NCBI GenBank assembly: GCA_002427465.1
Contig: DIRC01000003.1
Coordinates: 1 to 16,619, forward strand
DNA from: Clostridiales bacterium UBA5446
Lineage (GTDB): Bacteria > Bacillota > Clostridia > Oscillospirales > Oscillospiraceae
Length of the DNA stretch: 16,619 nt
Direction of reading: 5' to 3'
Below, piece by piece: positions 6,066 to 12,760 of this stretch (position 1 is its first letter; each line of letters starts with the position of its first letter). The notes beneath the pieces are model-generated. The model was not told the origin of the DNA and did no database searches. It worked only from the letters and a program-made list of their open reading frames with translations. A program made the translations under genes and the position numbers.

Positions 6066-6075
6066 TATTGAAAGA

Positions 6076-7221
6076 ATGAAAGAAAATTCCGTTATTACCA
6101 GAGGCACCTGGGCTGCCGGGTTTGCCGTTGCCTCCGTATGGTTTGGCACCCATGTCGGCGGCGGCTTCGCAACCGGTAATCAGATCGTCCAGTATTTCGT
6201 GTATTATGGCTGGACGGCAGCAATCTATCCCCTGATTTCTATGGGTGCGTTGGCCTACATCATGTTCGTCATGATGCGTTTTAGCCGTCTTCGCGGTATT
6301 ACCAACTACAAAGATGCGTTCACCGAGCTGTGGCAGCCGTACCCGAAACTGGAGCTTACCTTCGAGCTGTTCTATGTCATCATCATCCTCGCGGCCATGG
6401 CCAGTGCCGTCGCCGGCGCTGCCAGCCTGGTTCAATCGTTGCTGGGACTTAACTACGCCATTTCCGTTATACTGGTCGCAATTCTGCTTGTCGTGCTCTC
6501 CATCTTCGGCGTTAAGCTGATCATCGCCGCATCAACGTTCCTTTCAACGGGCATACTTATCGTCACCGGCATCATGGTTTTCAGCGGCATTTCCACCCAT
6601 CTTAACGAGATCGGCGCGGCTTTCTCAGGTGGGCTCACCGAGCCGCTTACCGGTCTCTGGAGAGGCGTTTTCGTGTATTGCGCATTCCAGTGCGTCTCCA
6701 TCCCCGCCATGATTTCGGCCGCTACCACCCTGAACCATAAGGGCGTCAAGAAAGCCTCCATCCTGGGCGGCATCATGAACGGCGGCGCTCTGGCGCTCTC
6801 CGGCGTCATGATCCTCGGCTGGTATGACGAAATCCTTGCCGCCGGCAAGACCGCCCTGCCGAACCTCTTCATTGCCCAGACCATCGGCTGGAAGTGGCTC
6901 ATCGGCGTCTATTCGACACTTCTTTTCTGCGCGTTCGTCTCTACCTGCATCACGCTGGTCTATACCATGATCGATCGTTTCGAAGGAAAATTTTTCCCCA
7001 AGCAGATCACAAACCTCATGGTTCGCCGCACAATCGTCGGCGGCATTGTGATCCTCATCTGCATGAGCATTTCCTTCCTGGGCCTGAGCGGCATCGTGAA
7101 GTACGGTTACGGTTACTGCGGGTATCTGAGCCTTGTCGTTGTCGTCCTGCCTGTTCTGATCATCGGCACCAGGAAGAACAAGCAGTTCCTGGCAGAGCAT
7201 CCGGACGCCCTGAACAACTAA
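6076..7221 (+). CDS. YkvI-family membrane permease
   Basis: A 381-aa integral membrane protein resembling the YkvI family, which belongs among LeuT-fold-like secondary transporters and whose substrates are largely unknown. About ten hydrophobic helices can be followed. The first contains the glycine-rich stretch FGTHVGGGFATG (about residues 23-34), like the unwound first helix of LeuT-fold carriers. AMASAVAGAASL and similar small-residue helices follow, with a polar C-terminal tail (RKNKQFLAEH). Divergent placement from the GntR-dehydrogenase-oxidoreductase operon, with an operator-like repeat on its promoter, suggests it moves that pathway's substrate, perhaps a hydroxy- or amino-acid-like anion. 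That substrate is inferred, not shown. A small membrane protein gene starts 9 nt after its stop. Confidence 0.82.
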   Translation: MKENSVITRGTWAAGFAVASVWFGTHVGGGFATGNQIVQYFVYYGWTAAIYPLISMGALAYIMFVMMRFSRLRGITNYKDAFTELWQPYPKLELTFELFYVIIILAAMASAVAGAASLVQSLLGLNYAISVILVAILLVVLSIFGVKLIIAASTFLSTGILIVTGIMVFSGISTHLNEIGAAFSGGLTEPLTGLWRGVFVYCAFQCVSIPAMISAATTLNHKGVKKASILGGIMNGGALALSGVMILGWYDEILAAGKTALPNLFIAQTIGWKWLIGVYSTLLFCAFVSTCITLVYTMIDRFEGKFFPKQITNLMVRRTIVGGIVILICMSISFLGLSGIVKYGYGYCGYLSLVVVVLPVLIIGTRKNKQFLAEHPDALNN

Positions 7222-7230
7222 GCGCCGGTT

Positions 7231-7431
7231 TTGAGCAAGTTTATCAAATGGGTGATCATATTCCTGGCGGAAGCCGGATTCACCCTGCTCGTATACTTCA
7301 GCGGAACAATTTTTGGAAAAACTCTTGGCTCTGTGCCCACGGTGGTCGTTTGGGCGGTTATCTTTTCCATCGGATGGAGATGGACGAGAGATCCTCCCGG
7401 TGACGACGGCGAAGCGTCATCCCAAAGCTGA
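7231..7431 (+). CDS. Small two-helix membrane protein, unknown function
   Basis: A 66-aa protein starting at TTG, 9 nt after the permease stop. Two hydrophobic segments are visible: about residues 6-23 (KWVIIFLAEAGFTLLVYF) and 35-49 (VPTVVVWAVIFSIGW), followed by a charged soluble tail (RDPPGDDGEASSQS). Codon composition resembles the neighbouring genes, and the frame fills most of the gap before the terminator. I do not recognise the family. No clear Shine-Dalgarno sequence is seen before the TTG, so expression may rely on coupling to the permease. It could be an accessory subunit of the permease. The weak start keeps confidence moderate. Confidence 0.6.
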   Translation: MSKFIKWVIIFLAEAGFTLLVYFSGTIFGKTLGSVPTVVVWAVIFSIGWRWTRDPPGDDGEASSQS

Positions 7432-7455
7432 GCCGCGGAAAAACAAATAGCTACA

Positions 7456-7485
7456 GGAGCGCGGGATTCCCCGCGCTCCGTTTTT
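7456..7485 (+). terminator. Intrinsic terminator after the permease unit
   Basis: GGAGCGCGGG (7456-7465) pairs perfectly with CCCGCGCTCC (7470-7479) around the 4-nt loop ATTC. A G and five T follow (7481-7485). This is a strong Rho-independent terminator, and it separates the permease unit from the next gene. Confidence 0.93.
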
Positions 7486-7507
7486 AATTCATCAGATAAG
7501 CTTTTAG

Positions 7508-7536
7508 TTGTATTAGCCGACAATTAATGATAAAAT
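7508..7536 (+). promoter_or_regulatory. Probable promoter of the adenosylhomocysteinase-like gene
   Basis: TTGTAT (7508-7513), a 17-nt spacer, and TAAAAT (7531-7536), which differs from TATAAT by one base. It lies between the upstream terminator and the gene, with GGAGGTG at 7547-7553. The -35 hexamer is weak. Confidence 0.5.
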
Positions 7537-7558
7537 ATCAGAGTTTGGAGGTGCGGGT

Positions 7559-8794
7559 ATGAACGAAATTTTTGACATGGCACTGGCGCCGGAAGGCGAG
7601 AGAAAAATCGAGTGGGTCCGGCGGAATATGCCGATTCTCCGGGGGATTGAAGAGGAATTTTCCGGAACCCGTCCCTTTGCGGGCCTGAACATTGCGCTTT
7701 CCGTCCATCTGGAAGCAAAGACGGCTTATCTTTGCCGCGTACTGGCCATTGGGGGAGCAAATATGTTCGTTACGGGGTCAAATCCGCTGTCCACACAGGA
7801 CGATGTGGCGGCGGCCCTGGCTGCGGGATGCATAGAGGTTCACGCGGTGCACGGCGCGCCGCCGGAGACATACCGCCGGCATCTGGAGGCTGTCCTCGAA
7901 CCCGGTCCGAACATTATTATTGACGACGGCGGAGAGCTGACCGAGCTGATGCACACTAAATATGAAGGGTTGATCCCGGGCGTGATCGGAGGCTGCGAGG
8001 AAACCACCACCGGCATCAGCCGGCTCTGGAAAATGCACAGGGCGGGAACGCTCCGATATCCGATGATGACGGTCAACGACGCGGACTGCAAGCATCTGTT
8101 TGACAACCGGTATGGAACGGGACAGTCGGTGTGGGACGGTATTATGCGGACGACGAATCTCATTATTGCCGGCAAGCTGGTTGTAATCTCCGGCTATGGC
8201 TGGTGTGGGAAAGGGGTTGCCCTGCGCGCGAAGGGACTTGGCGCAAGGGTTATAATCACGGAGACCGACCCCGTCCGCGCGCTGGAAGCGGTTATGGACG
8301 GATACGATGTGATGCCTATGGCCCGGGCAGCGGCGCTGGGGGATATTTTTATTACCGTTACCGGCTGCCGGGACGTGATAACAGGAGCGCATTTCCCGCG
8401 CTTGAAGGACGGCGCCATCCTCTGCAATGCCGGGCATTTCAACCTTGAGCTGGATGTTGCGGCCCTTGAACAAAGTGCCCGCAGAAAATACGAGGCGCGC
8501 CATAATATCCAGGCCTATGAGCTGGCCAACGGCAGGACTGTTTTTGTCATAGCCGAAGGCAGGCTTGTCAATCTGGCGGCGGCCGACGGCCACCCGGCGG
8601 AGATCATGGATATGAGCTTTGCGATTCAGGCGCTGGCCGCGGAGTATCTGGCCAAAAACCGGGGAAAGCTGCCGGCGGAGCCTCTGCGCATCCCCGCGTC
8701 CATAGACGTCGACGTGGCGCGGCGGAAGCTCGCGGCGCTGGGGCTGGAGATTGACGCCATGACCGACGGACAGAGGGCATATCTGGGCGTATAA
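7559..8794 (+). CDS. ahcY: S-adenosylhomocysteinase family protein (short type, atypical active site)
   Basis: A 411-aa homologue of AhcY, which cleaves S-adenosylhomocysteine to adenosine and homocysteine using bound NAD. Recognisable motifs are NPLSTQDD at 75-82, EETTTG at 148-153 (Glu148), Lys178 and FDN at 181-183, the NAD loop GYGWCGKG at 212-219, TETDP at 234-238, GHF at 292-294 and GHP at 344-346. The length matches the short forms of anaerobes and archaea; the C-terminal extension of long forms, ending around KPDHYRY, is absent. Compared with the human enzyme as I recall it, the acid-base Asp of GGDLT is Glu126 here (GGELT), the Thr of HMT is Glu (HLE, 50-52), and the gate Cys of YGC is Thr. 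Activity or substrate may therefore differ; S-inosylhomocysteine hydrolases belong to this short group. GGAGGTG precedes the ATG well. Confidence 0.88.
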   Translation: MNEIFDMALAPEGERKIEWVRRNMPILRGIEEEFSGTRPFAGLNIALSVHLEAKTAYLCRVLAIGGANMFVTGSNPLSTQDDVAAALAAGCIEVHAVHGAPPETYRRHLEAVLEPGPNIIIDDGGELTELMHTKYEGLIPGVIGGCEETTTGISRLWKMHRAGTLRYPMMTVNDADCKHLFDNRYGTGQSVWDGIMRTTNLIIAGKLVVISGYGWCGKGVALRAKGLGARVIITETDPVRALEAVMDGYDVMPMARAAALGDIFITVTGCRDVITGAHFPRLKDGAILCNAGHFNLELDVAALEQSARRKYEARHNIQAYELANGRTVFVIAEGRLVNLAAADGHPAEIMDMSFAIQALAAEYLAKNRGKLPAEPLRIPASIDVDVARRKLAALGLEIDAMTDGQRAYLGV

Positions 8795-8824
8795 TATCTT
8801 GAATTCGATTGAAGGGCGGTGAGC

Positions 8825-10216
8825 TTGGTGGAAAATATGGACTATGATGCGCTGCGCGAAAAGCTGTTTGGTTTTATAACGGATCGAAAGCTGAAGGCCC
8901 TGCAGCTTGAGCTTGAGGACATGAATGAATTTGACGTGGCGGAATTCCTTACGGATCTCGGCGCGAACGATCCCAAAAGCATGGCTACGGTATTTCGCCT
9001 GCTTTCGAAAGAACGCGGTGCCGAAATATTCGCGGAGCTGGACGCGCCGGAACAGGAATGGATTATAAACTCCATTACCGATACCGAGCTGGCCGGCATT
9101 ATTGAGGATATGTACGTGGACGACGCCGTGGATATGATGGAGGAGCTTCCGGCAAACGTTGTTAAGCGCGTGATGCGCAACGCCACGCCGGGTACCAGGG
9201 ACATCATTAACCAATATCTGAAATATCCCGAAAATTCCGCCGGCAGCATTATGACCGCGGAATTCGTCGATCTTAAAAAATACATGAGCGTACGGGAATC
9301 CATTGCCCGTATCAGACGCATAGGCGAGAATAAAGAGACGATTTATGTATGCTACGTCACTTCCGGGGATCGAAAGCTGGAAGGCGTCGTCACGGTAAAA
9401 AAGCTGCTTTTGTCCAATGATGACGACGTCATCGAGGACATTATGGATACCAACGTCATCTTTGCCCATACGACGGACGACCAGGAGGACGTCTCCGAAA
9501 AGATATCGGACTATGACCTTCTGGCCATCCCGGTCGTCGATAAGGAAAGCCGGCTGGTGGGAATTGTCACGGTTGACGATATTATCGACGTTATGCAGGA
9601 AGAAGTCACCGAGGACATTGAGAAGATGGCCGCCATCACGCCGTCGGATAAGCCGTACCTAAAGCAGAGCGTCATTTATATCTGGAAAAACCGTATTCCA
9701 TGGCTGCTGCTTCTCATGATTTCGGCAACGTTCACGGGCATGATCATCAGCTCTTTCGAGTCGGCGCTTGCGACGCAGGTGGTGCTGGTCGGTTTCATTC
9801 CGATGCTGATGGATACAGGGGGGAACTCTGGCAGCCAGACATCTGCCACGATCATACGCAGCATTTCTTTGGGAGATATAGAATTTTCGGATCTATTCAG
9901 CATCCTCTGGAAGGAACTGCGTGTGGCGGTGCTGTGCGGCCTGTCCCTTGCAGCGGTGAATTTTGTAAAAGTCATGGTTGTCGACCGTATGCTTTTGGGC
10001 AATACGGATATCAGCTTCACGGTTGCGGCGGTAGTATGCCTGACACTGGCGCTGACGGTGCTGGCGGCAAAACTGATGGGGTGCATCCTCCCGATGCTGG
10101 CGGAAAAGATTGGGTTCGACCCAGCGGTTATGGCAAGCCCATTCATTACCACAATTGTTGATGCGATATCGCTCCTCGTTTATTTTGCGCTTGCGACTTC
10201 GATATTGCATATATAG
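8825..10216 (+). CDS. mgtE: Magnesium transporter MgtE
   Basis: A homodimeric Mg2+ channel of the cytoplasmic membrane. In order: a cytosolic MgtE N domain (about residues 20-125), two CBS domains (about 130-250, with IPVVD and LVGIVTVDDIIDVM in the second), a connecting plug helix, and five membrane helices from about 280 to the end. The pore motif MDTGGNSGSQTS and the late VDAISLLVYF segment with its conserved Asp are present. The N and CBS domains sense internal Mg2+ in this family. Start choice is uncertain: TTG at 8825 has GAAGGG at an ideal 8 nt, while GTG at 8819 is too close to it, and GTG 8828 and ATG 8837 remain possible. It begins about 30 nt after the previous gene, so the two are likely co-transcribed. 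No Mg2+ riboswitch is visible here. Confidence 0.94.
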   Translation: MVENMDYDALREKLFGFITDRKLKALQLELEDMNEFDVAEFLTDLGANDPKSMATVFRLLSKERGAEIFAELDAPEQEWIINSITDTELAGIIEDMYVDDAVDMMEELPANVVKRVMRNATPGTRDIINQYLKYPENSAGSIMTAEFVDLKKYMSVRESIARIRRIGENKETIYVCYVTSGDRKLEGVVTVKKLLLSNDDDVIEDIMDTNVIFAHTTDDQEDVSEKISDYDLLAIPVVDKESRLVGIVTVDDIIDVMQEEVTEDIEKMAAITPSDKPYLKQSVIYIWKNRIPWLLLLMISATFTGMIISSFESALATQVVLVGFIPMLMDTGGNSGSQTSATIIRSISLGDIEFSDLFSILWKELRVAVLCGLSLAAVNFVKVMVVDRMLLGNTDISFTVAAVVCLTLALTVLAAKLMGCILPMLAEKIGFDPAVMASPFITTIVDAISLLVYFALATSILHI

Positions 10217-10249
10217 AGCGGATATACAGAAAGGAAAGGATTTGCCCCA

Positions 10250-11170
10250 ATGGATATGCCTGCGATTGTCACCCAGATGGCCATACTGGTCATTCTGATG
10301 GTGGCTGGGTTCGTCTGCGCAAAACTCAAGCTTACCGGTCCGGCGTTTAATAAGGCCGTGTCCCCGGTGGTGATGAATGTTTTGCTGGTAGCGACAATAT
10401 TGAGTTCGGTTATGGGAACGGAGCTGACCCTTTCTTTTCCCGAGATTATGACCATTATCGGCTTTATGACGATTATGATCTGCTTGTGTGGGGTTATCGG
10501 AGTTATCACTCCAAAGTTGTTCCGGATTAACGGCGGCGACGCTGGTCTCGTCACGATGATGGTGATGTTCATGAACTCGGTTTTCGTAGCTTTTCCCGTG
10601 ATACAGTCCATATACGGCAGGGAGGGGATCTTTTACGCATCCATGTCCAATATTCCATTCAACGCGCTGCTGTACACCTACGGGCTGGCGAAGGTGCGCG
10701 GAGGTGTAAACGGCTGGCAGGATGCGCGAAAGATTTTAAGCCCACCTCTTGTGGCCACCGTGATCGCCATTGTGATCTTTCTTACAGAGCTTCAGGTTCC
10801 GGAATTTATTGCGCGGTCCTGCTCGACCCTGGGAAGCGCCACGATACCAATGTCCATGCTGGTTGTTGGCACTTCACTCGGCGGCGTTGCGCTGAAAGAA
10901 ATGGTGCGGGACTGGAAGATTTACATAGTCAGCGCGGCGAGGCTTCTGGTTTGTCCCGTGCTGGTGTGGGCGGTTATGCGGCTGTTTGTGACGGATATCA
11001 TGACGCTCCACATTCTGGTGATTCTGGCTTCCGCTCCGGTGGCCATGATCGCCTCGATTCTGACGATACAGTATGACAGGAACGAGGCCCTGGCGTCAAA
11101 GAGCGTGTTTATCAGCACGCTCCTATCGTCAGTGACCATGCCGTTCATGATCTGGCTGCTGCTCATGTGA
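10250..11170 (+). CDS. AEC-family (auxin efflux carrier-like) transporter
   Basis: A 306-aa hydrophobic protein with about ten membrane helices in two five-helix halves. It fits the AEC/BART secondary transporter family, which in bacteria exports or exchanges organic anions such as malate or malonate. Typical features are an N-terminal helix ending GFVCAKLKL, the polar segment VFMNSVFVAFPVIQSIYG near residues 105-125, and the second-half stretch TIPMSMLVVGTSLGG. The ATG follows AAGGA by 9 nt and lies 33 nt after mgtE, so it probably ends a three-gene unit. A strong hairpin terminator comes directly after the stop. The substrate is unknown. Confidence 0.87.
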   Translation: MDMPAIVTQMAILVILMVAGFVCAKLKLTGPAFNKAVSPVVMNVLLVATILSSVMGTELTLSFPEIMTIIGFMTIMICLCGVIGVITPKLFRINGGDAGLVTMMVMFMNSVFVAFPVIQSIYGREGIFYASMSNIPFNALLYTYGLAKVRGGVNGWQDARKILSPPLVATVIAIVIFLTELQVPEFIARSCSTLGSATIPMSMLVVGTSLGGVALKEMVRDWKIYIVSAARLLVCPVLVWAVMRLFVTDIMTLHILVILASAPVAMIASILTIQYDRNEALASKSVFISTLLSSVTMPFMIWLLLM

Positions 11171-11179
11171 CGGGTAATA

Positions 11180-11210
11180 AAAAGCGCGGGCATTCGATGC
11201 CCGCGCTTTT
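11180..11210. terminator. Bidirectional intrinsic terminator between convergent genes
   Basis: GCGCGGGCAT (11184-11193) pairs with ATGCCCGCGC (11197-11206) around a 3-nt loop TCG. AAAA precedes and TTTT follows the stem, so a U-tract forms in transcripts from either strand. It serves the AEC transporter gene ending at 11170 and the minus-strand membrane protein gene ending at 11221. Confidence 0.9.
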
Positions 11211-11220
11211 ATTGTGCCAA

Positions 11221-12678
11221 TCAGGTTTCGGGCGCGTCCTTCTTCACAGAGGGCCCGCTGTAGGTTATGGCGATGAGAATAAGGCCGATGGCGGCGCCGA
11301 GCGCCGCGCCCAGCAGTGTTCTTGTCAGGGAAAGCCACAGAGGAGACCGGGCGTGGCAAAAGGTGTTGACGGCCGAGGCATAGCCTGAGGCGGCCAGCAC
11401 GGCGAAGGGCCACGAATATGCCCGCTTTCCCTTGGTTACCAGCACGGCGGCGGCGGCCAGGCAGGGCCAGGCGACAAGAAACTCCTTTGTCCTGGGCCGG
11501 GCGATCAGCAAGAGCTCCAGCCAGTTGCGAAAGCGCTGTTCCAGTACGCTGACGCCGGCGTTGCCCGTGCGGAGAATATAATACCCCACGCCGCAGATCA
11601 GGCCAAAGGCCCCCAGGATCAGGATGAACTTCCGGCCCGCCAGGATTTCCCGGGGCGGGCACAGGAATCTCAGCACGGCGTATACGGCAAAGGCCAACGG
11701 CAGAAGCTGGCTCAGCTTGACGCCCCGGAAATTGGCGATAGCCAGCAGATAATCCGACCCGCTTTGCAGCGCGCCCACAAACAGCCCGCCAGCCACCGCG
11801 ATCCCCAGGGAGACGAGCAGGATTCCAGTATAGGCGCCAAGGGTTCGTGAAAGGGTGTCCCTTCGAAGGGCGGACAGCCTTTCATAGGCATACCACAGCG
11901 AAAGGCAGGGAAAAATAACCGATGCGGCAAAGGCGAGCAGGGGGGTGAAAAGGTTGTATCCCCACAGGCTTTCGGCGCACCACAGGGCGGCGCACGCCCC
12001 CATGCCGGCTACGGCCAGCAGGATTTCCCATCGGCGGCTCAGCCGAAAGAAACATCCCAGAAGCAGGATGCCCGCCGCGGCGACGCCGTAAGCGGCGAAA
12101 ATGAGCAGGGGAGACGGTTCGTAGGCCCCAAAGGCGGAAAAGCTGCTGCTCAGGATCAGCCCATGCCGCTCAATCCGGGCGGACAGATTTTCCACAACAT
12201 CTTCATACACGGCGGCGTCCGTTATCGTCCGGCCCGTTTGGGCGTCTGTAAAAGGCGTGATCCAAACAACGCGGACATTCCTGTCCGTGACGGCCCGGTA
12301 GAGGATGTTTTCAATCTCCTCCGCTCCCGGATAGCCCAGATCATGATAGCGCGCCGCAAACTGGGGATAGAGAAGAAAACAACGGGCCATGGGCCCGTCC
12401 CAATTTTCGGCATCGGGCGTATATTCATTTACATAACTATATTGCACCTCGTCCTCAACCAGCAGCAGGACGCCGTCAAGGAGCGTATTACCATTAAATT
12501 CTCGAACGTTTTCCGGTTTGTGGTCTAGTGTTGCAATATCTTGGGTTGACATAACAACGCAAACCTCGGTGTTCTGGAATTCCATAATGGCCCGGACTCC
12601 GCACAGGAGAAGGGCGCAGATCAGGCCAAGGGCCAGGAGCACCGCAAGTATTTTGTTTTCCCTGATGGCCTGGTTCAT
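11221..12678 (-). CDS. Multi-pass membrane protein, DUF5693-like
   Basis: A 485-aa protein. One N-terminal helix (about residues 10-30) is followed by an extracytoplasmic domain of roughly 150 residues and then about nine more helices to the C-terminus. IENILYRAVTDRNVRVVWITPF in the outer domain and NTFCHARSPLWLSLTRT near the end recall DUF5693 proteins of Firmicutes, as I remember them. Those are usually longer, so this may be a shortened form, and the family name is tentative. The function is unknown; related genes often sit near cell-surface polysaccharide functions. I chose the ATG at 12678 because AAAGGAG lies 6 nt upstream. The longer frame starting at 12705 begins inside a terminator hairpin. 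It is probably transcribed from the promoter inside the end of potD. Confidence 0.72.
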   Translation of the reverse strand: MNQAIRENKILAVLLALGLICALLLCGVRAIMEFQNTEVCVVMSTQDIATLDHKPENVREFNGNTLLDGVLLLVEDEVQYSYVNEYTPDAENWDGPMARCFLLYPQFAARYHDLGYPGAEEIENILYRAVTDRNVRVVWITPFTDAQTGRTITDAAVYEDVVENLSARIERHGLILSSSFSAFGAYEPSPLLIFAAYGVAAAGILLLGCFFRLSRRWEILLAVAGMGACAALWCAESLWGYNLFTPLLAFAASVIFPCLSLWYAYERLSALRRDTLSRTLGAYTGILLVSLGIAVAGGLFVGALQSGSDYLLAIANFRGVKLSQLLPLAFAVYAVLRFLCPPREILAGRKFILILGAFGLICGVGYYILRTGNAGVSVLEQRFRNWLELLLIARPRTKEFLVAWPCLAAAAVLVTKGKRAYSWPFAVLAASGYASAVNTFCHARSPLWLSLTRTLLGAALGAAIGLILIAITYSGPSVKKDAPET

Positions 12679-12684
12679 GTCATA

Positions 12685-12691
12685 CTCCTTT
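12685..12691 (-). promoter_or_regulatory. Ribosome binding site that decides the DUF5693-like gene start
   Basis: AAAGGAG on the minus strand, 6 nt before the ATG at 12678. It lies just after the terminator hairpin at 12705-12730. Confidence 0.75.
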
Positions 12692-12695
12692 ATAC

Positions 12696-12730
12696 AATAA
12701 AACAAGGGACGGGGAAGTTTCCCCGTCCCT
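12696..12730 (-). terminator. Intrinsic terminator after potD
   Basis: Perfect 11-bp stem: AGGGACGGGGA (12705-12715) with TCCCCGTCCCT (12720-12730), loop AGTT. On the minus strand the hairpin is followed by TGTTTTATT (12704-12696), a U-rich tail. It should end pot operon transcripts about 20 nt after the potD stop. Confidence 0.85.
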
Positions 12731-12731
12731 G

Positions 12732-12760
12732 ATTATAACGGTTGCCCTCAGCTTTTGCAA
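12732..12760 (-). promoter_or_regulatory. Probable promoter inside the end of potD for the DUF5693-like gene
   Basis: On the minus strand TTGCAA (12755-12760) is followed after exactly 17 nt by a perfect TATAAT (12732-12737). The expected start, near 12725, falls inside the 5' arm of the potD terminator hairpin, so transcripts from here would lack about half that arm. Confidence 0.6.

Larger units (their letters stand above)
5669..6075. other. AT-rich divergent intergenic control region
   Basis: This 407-nt region separates the GntR gene (minus) from the YkvI permease (plus). It is clearly more AT-rich than the coding DNA around it, especially 5730-5990. It holds a good plus-strand promoter, a weak minus-strand promoter and several inverted repeats, listed separately. 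The 8-mer ATGCAATT occurs at 5759-5766 and 5981-5988, and CGAATTG occurs at 5807-5813 and 5974-5980 and inverted at 5984-5990. An open frame at 5790-5981 (63 codons) has no ribosome binding site and is not called as a gene. Confidence 0.7.

Noticed and set aside
8795..8824. Mg2+ riboswitch (M-box or ykoK leader) before mgtE
   Set aside because: Only about 30 nt separate mgtE from the upstream gene, far too short for that RNA, and no terminator-like hairpin is present.
7778..9469. Minus-strand open frame (563 codons) antisense to the SAH hydrolase homologue and mgtE
   Set aside because: It spans two well-supported plus-strand genes and their intergenic gap; its composition is shadow-like (His/Arg/Gln rich) and no motif is seen.
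12679..12705. Longer start (MFYCIKEYD) of the DUF5693-like protein
   Set aside because: The start codon lies in the potD terminator hairpin without a ribosome binding site, while AAAGGAG precedes the ATG at 12678.
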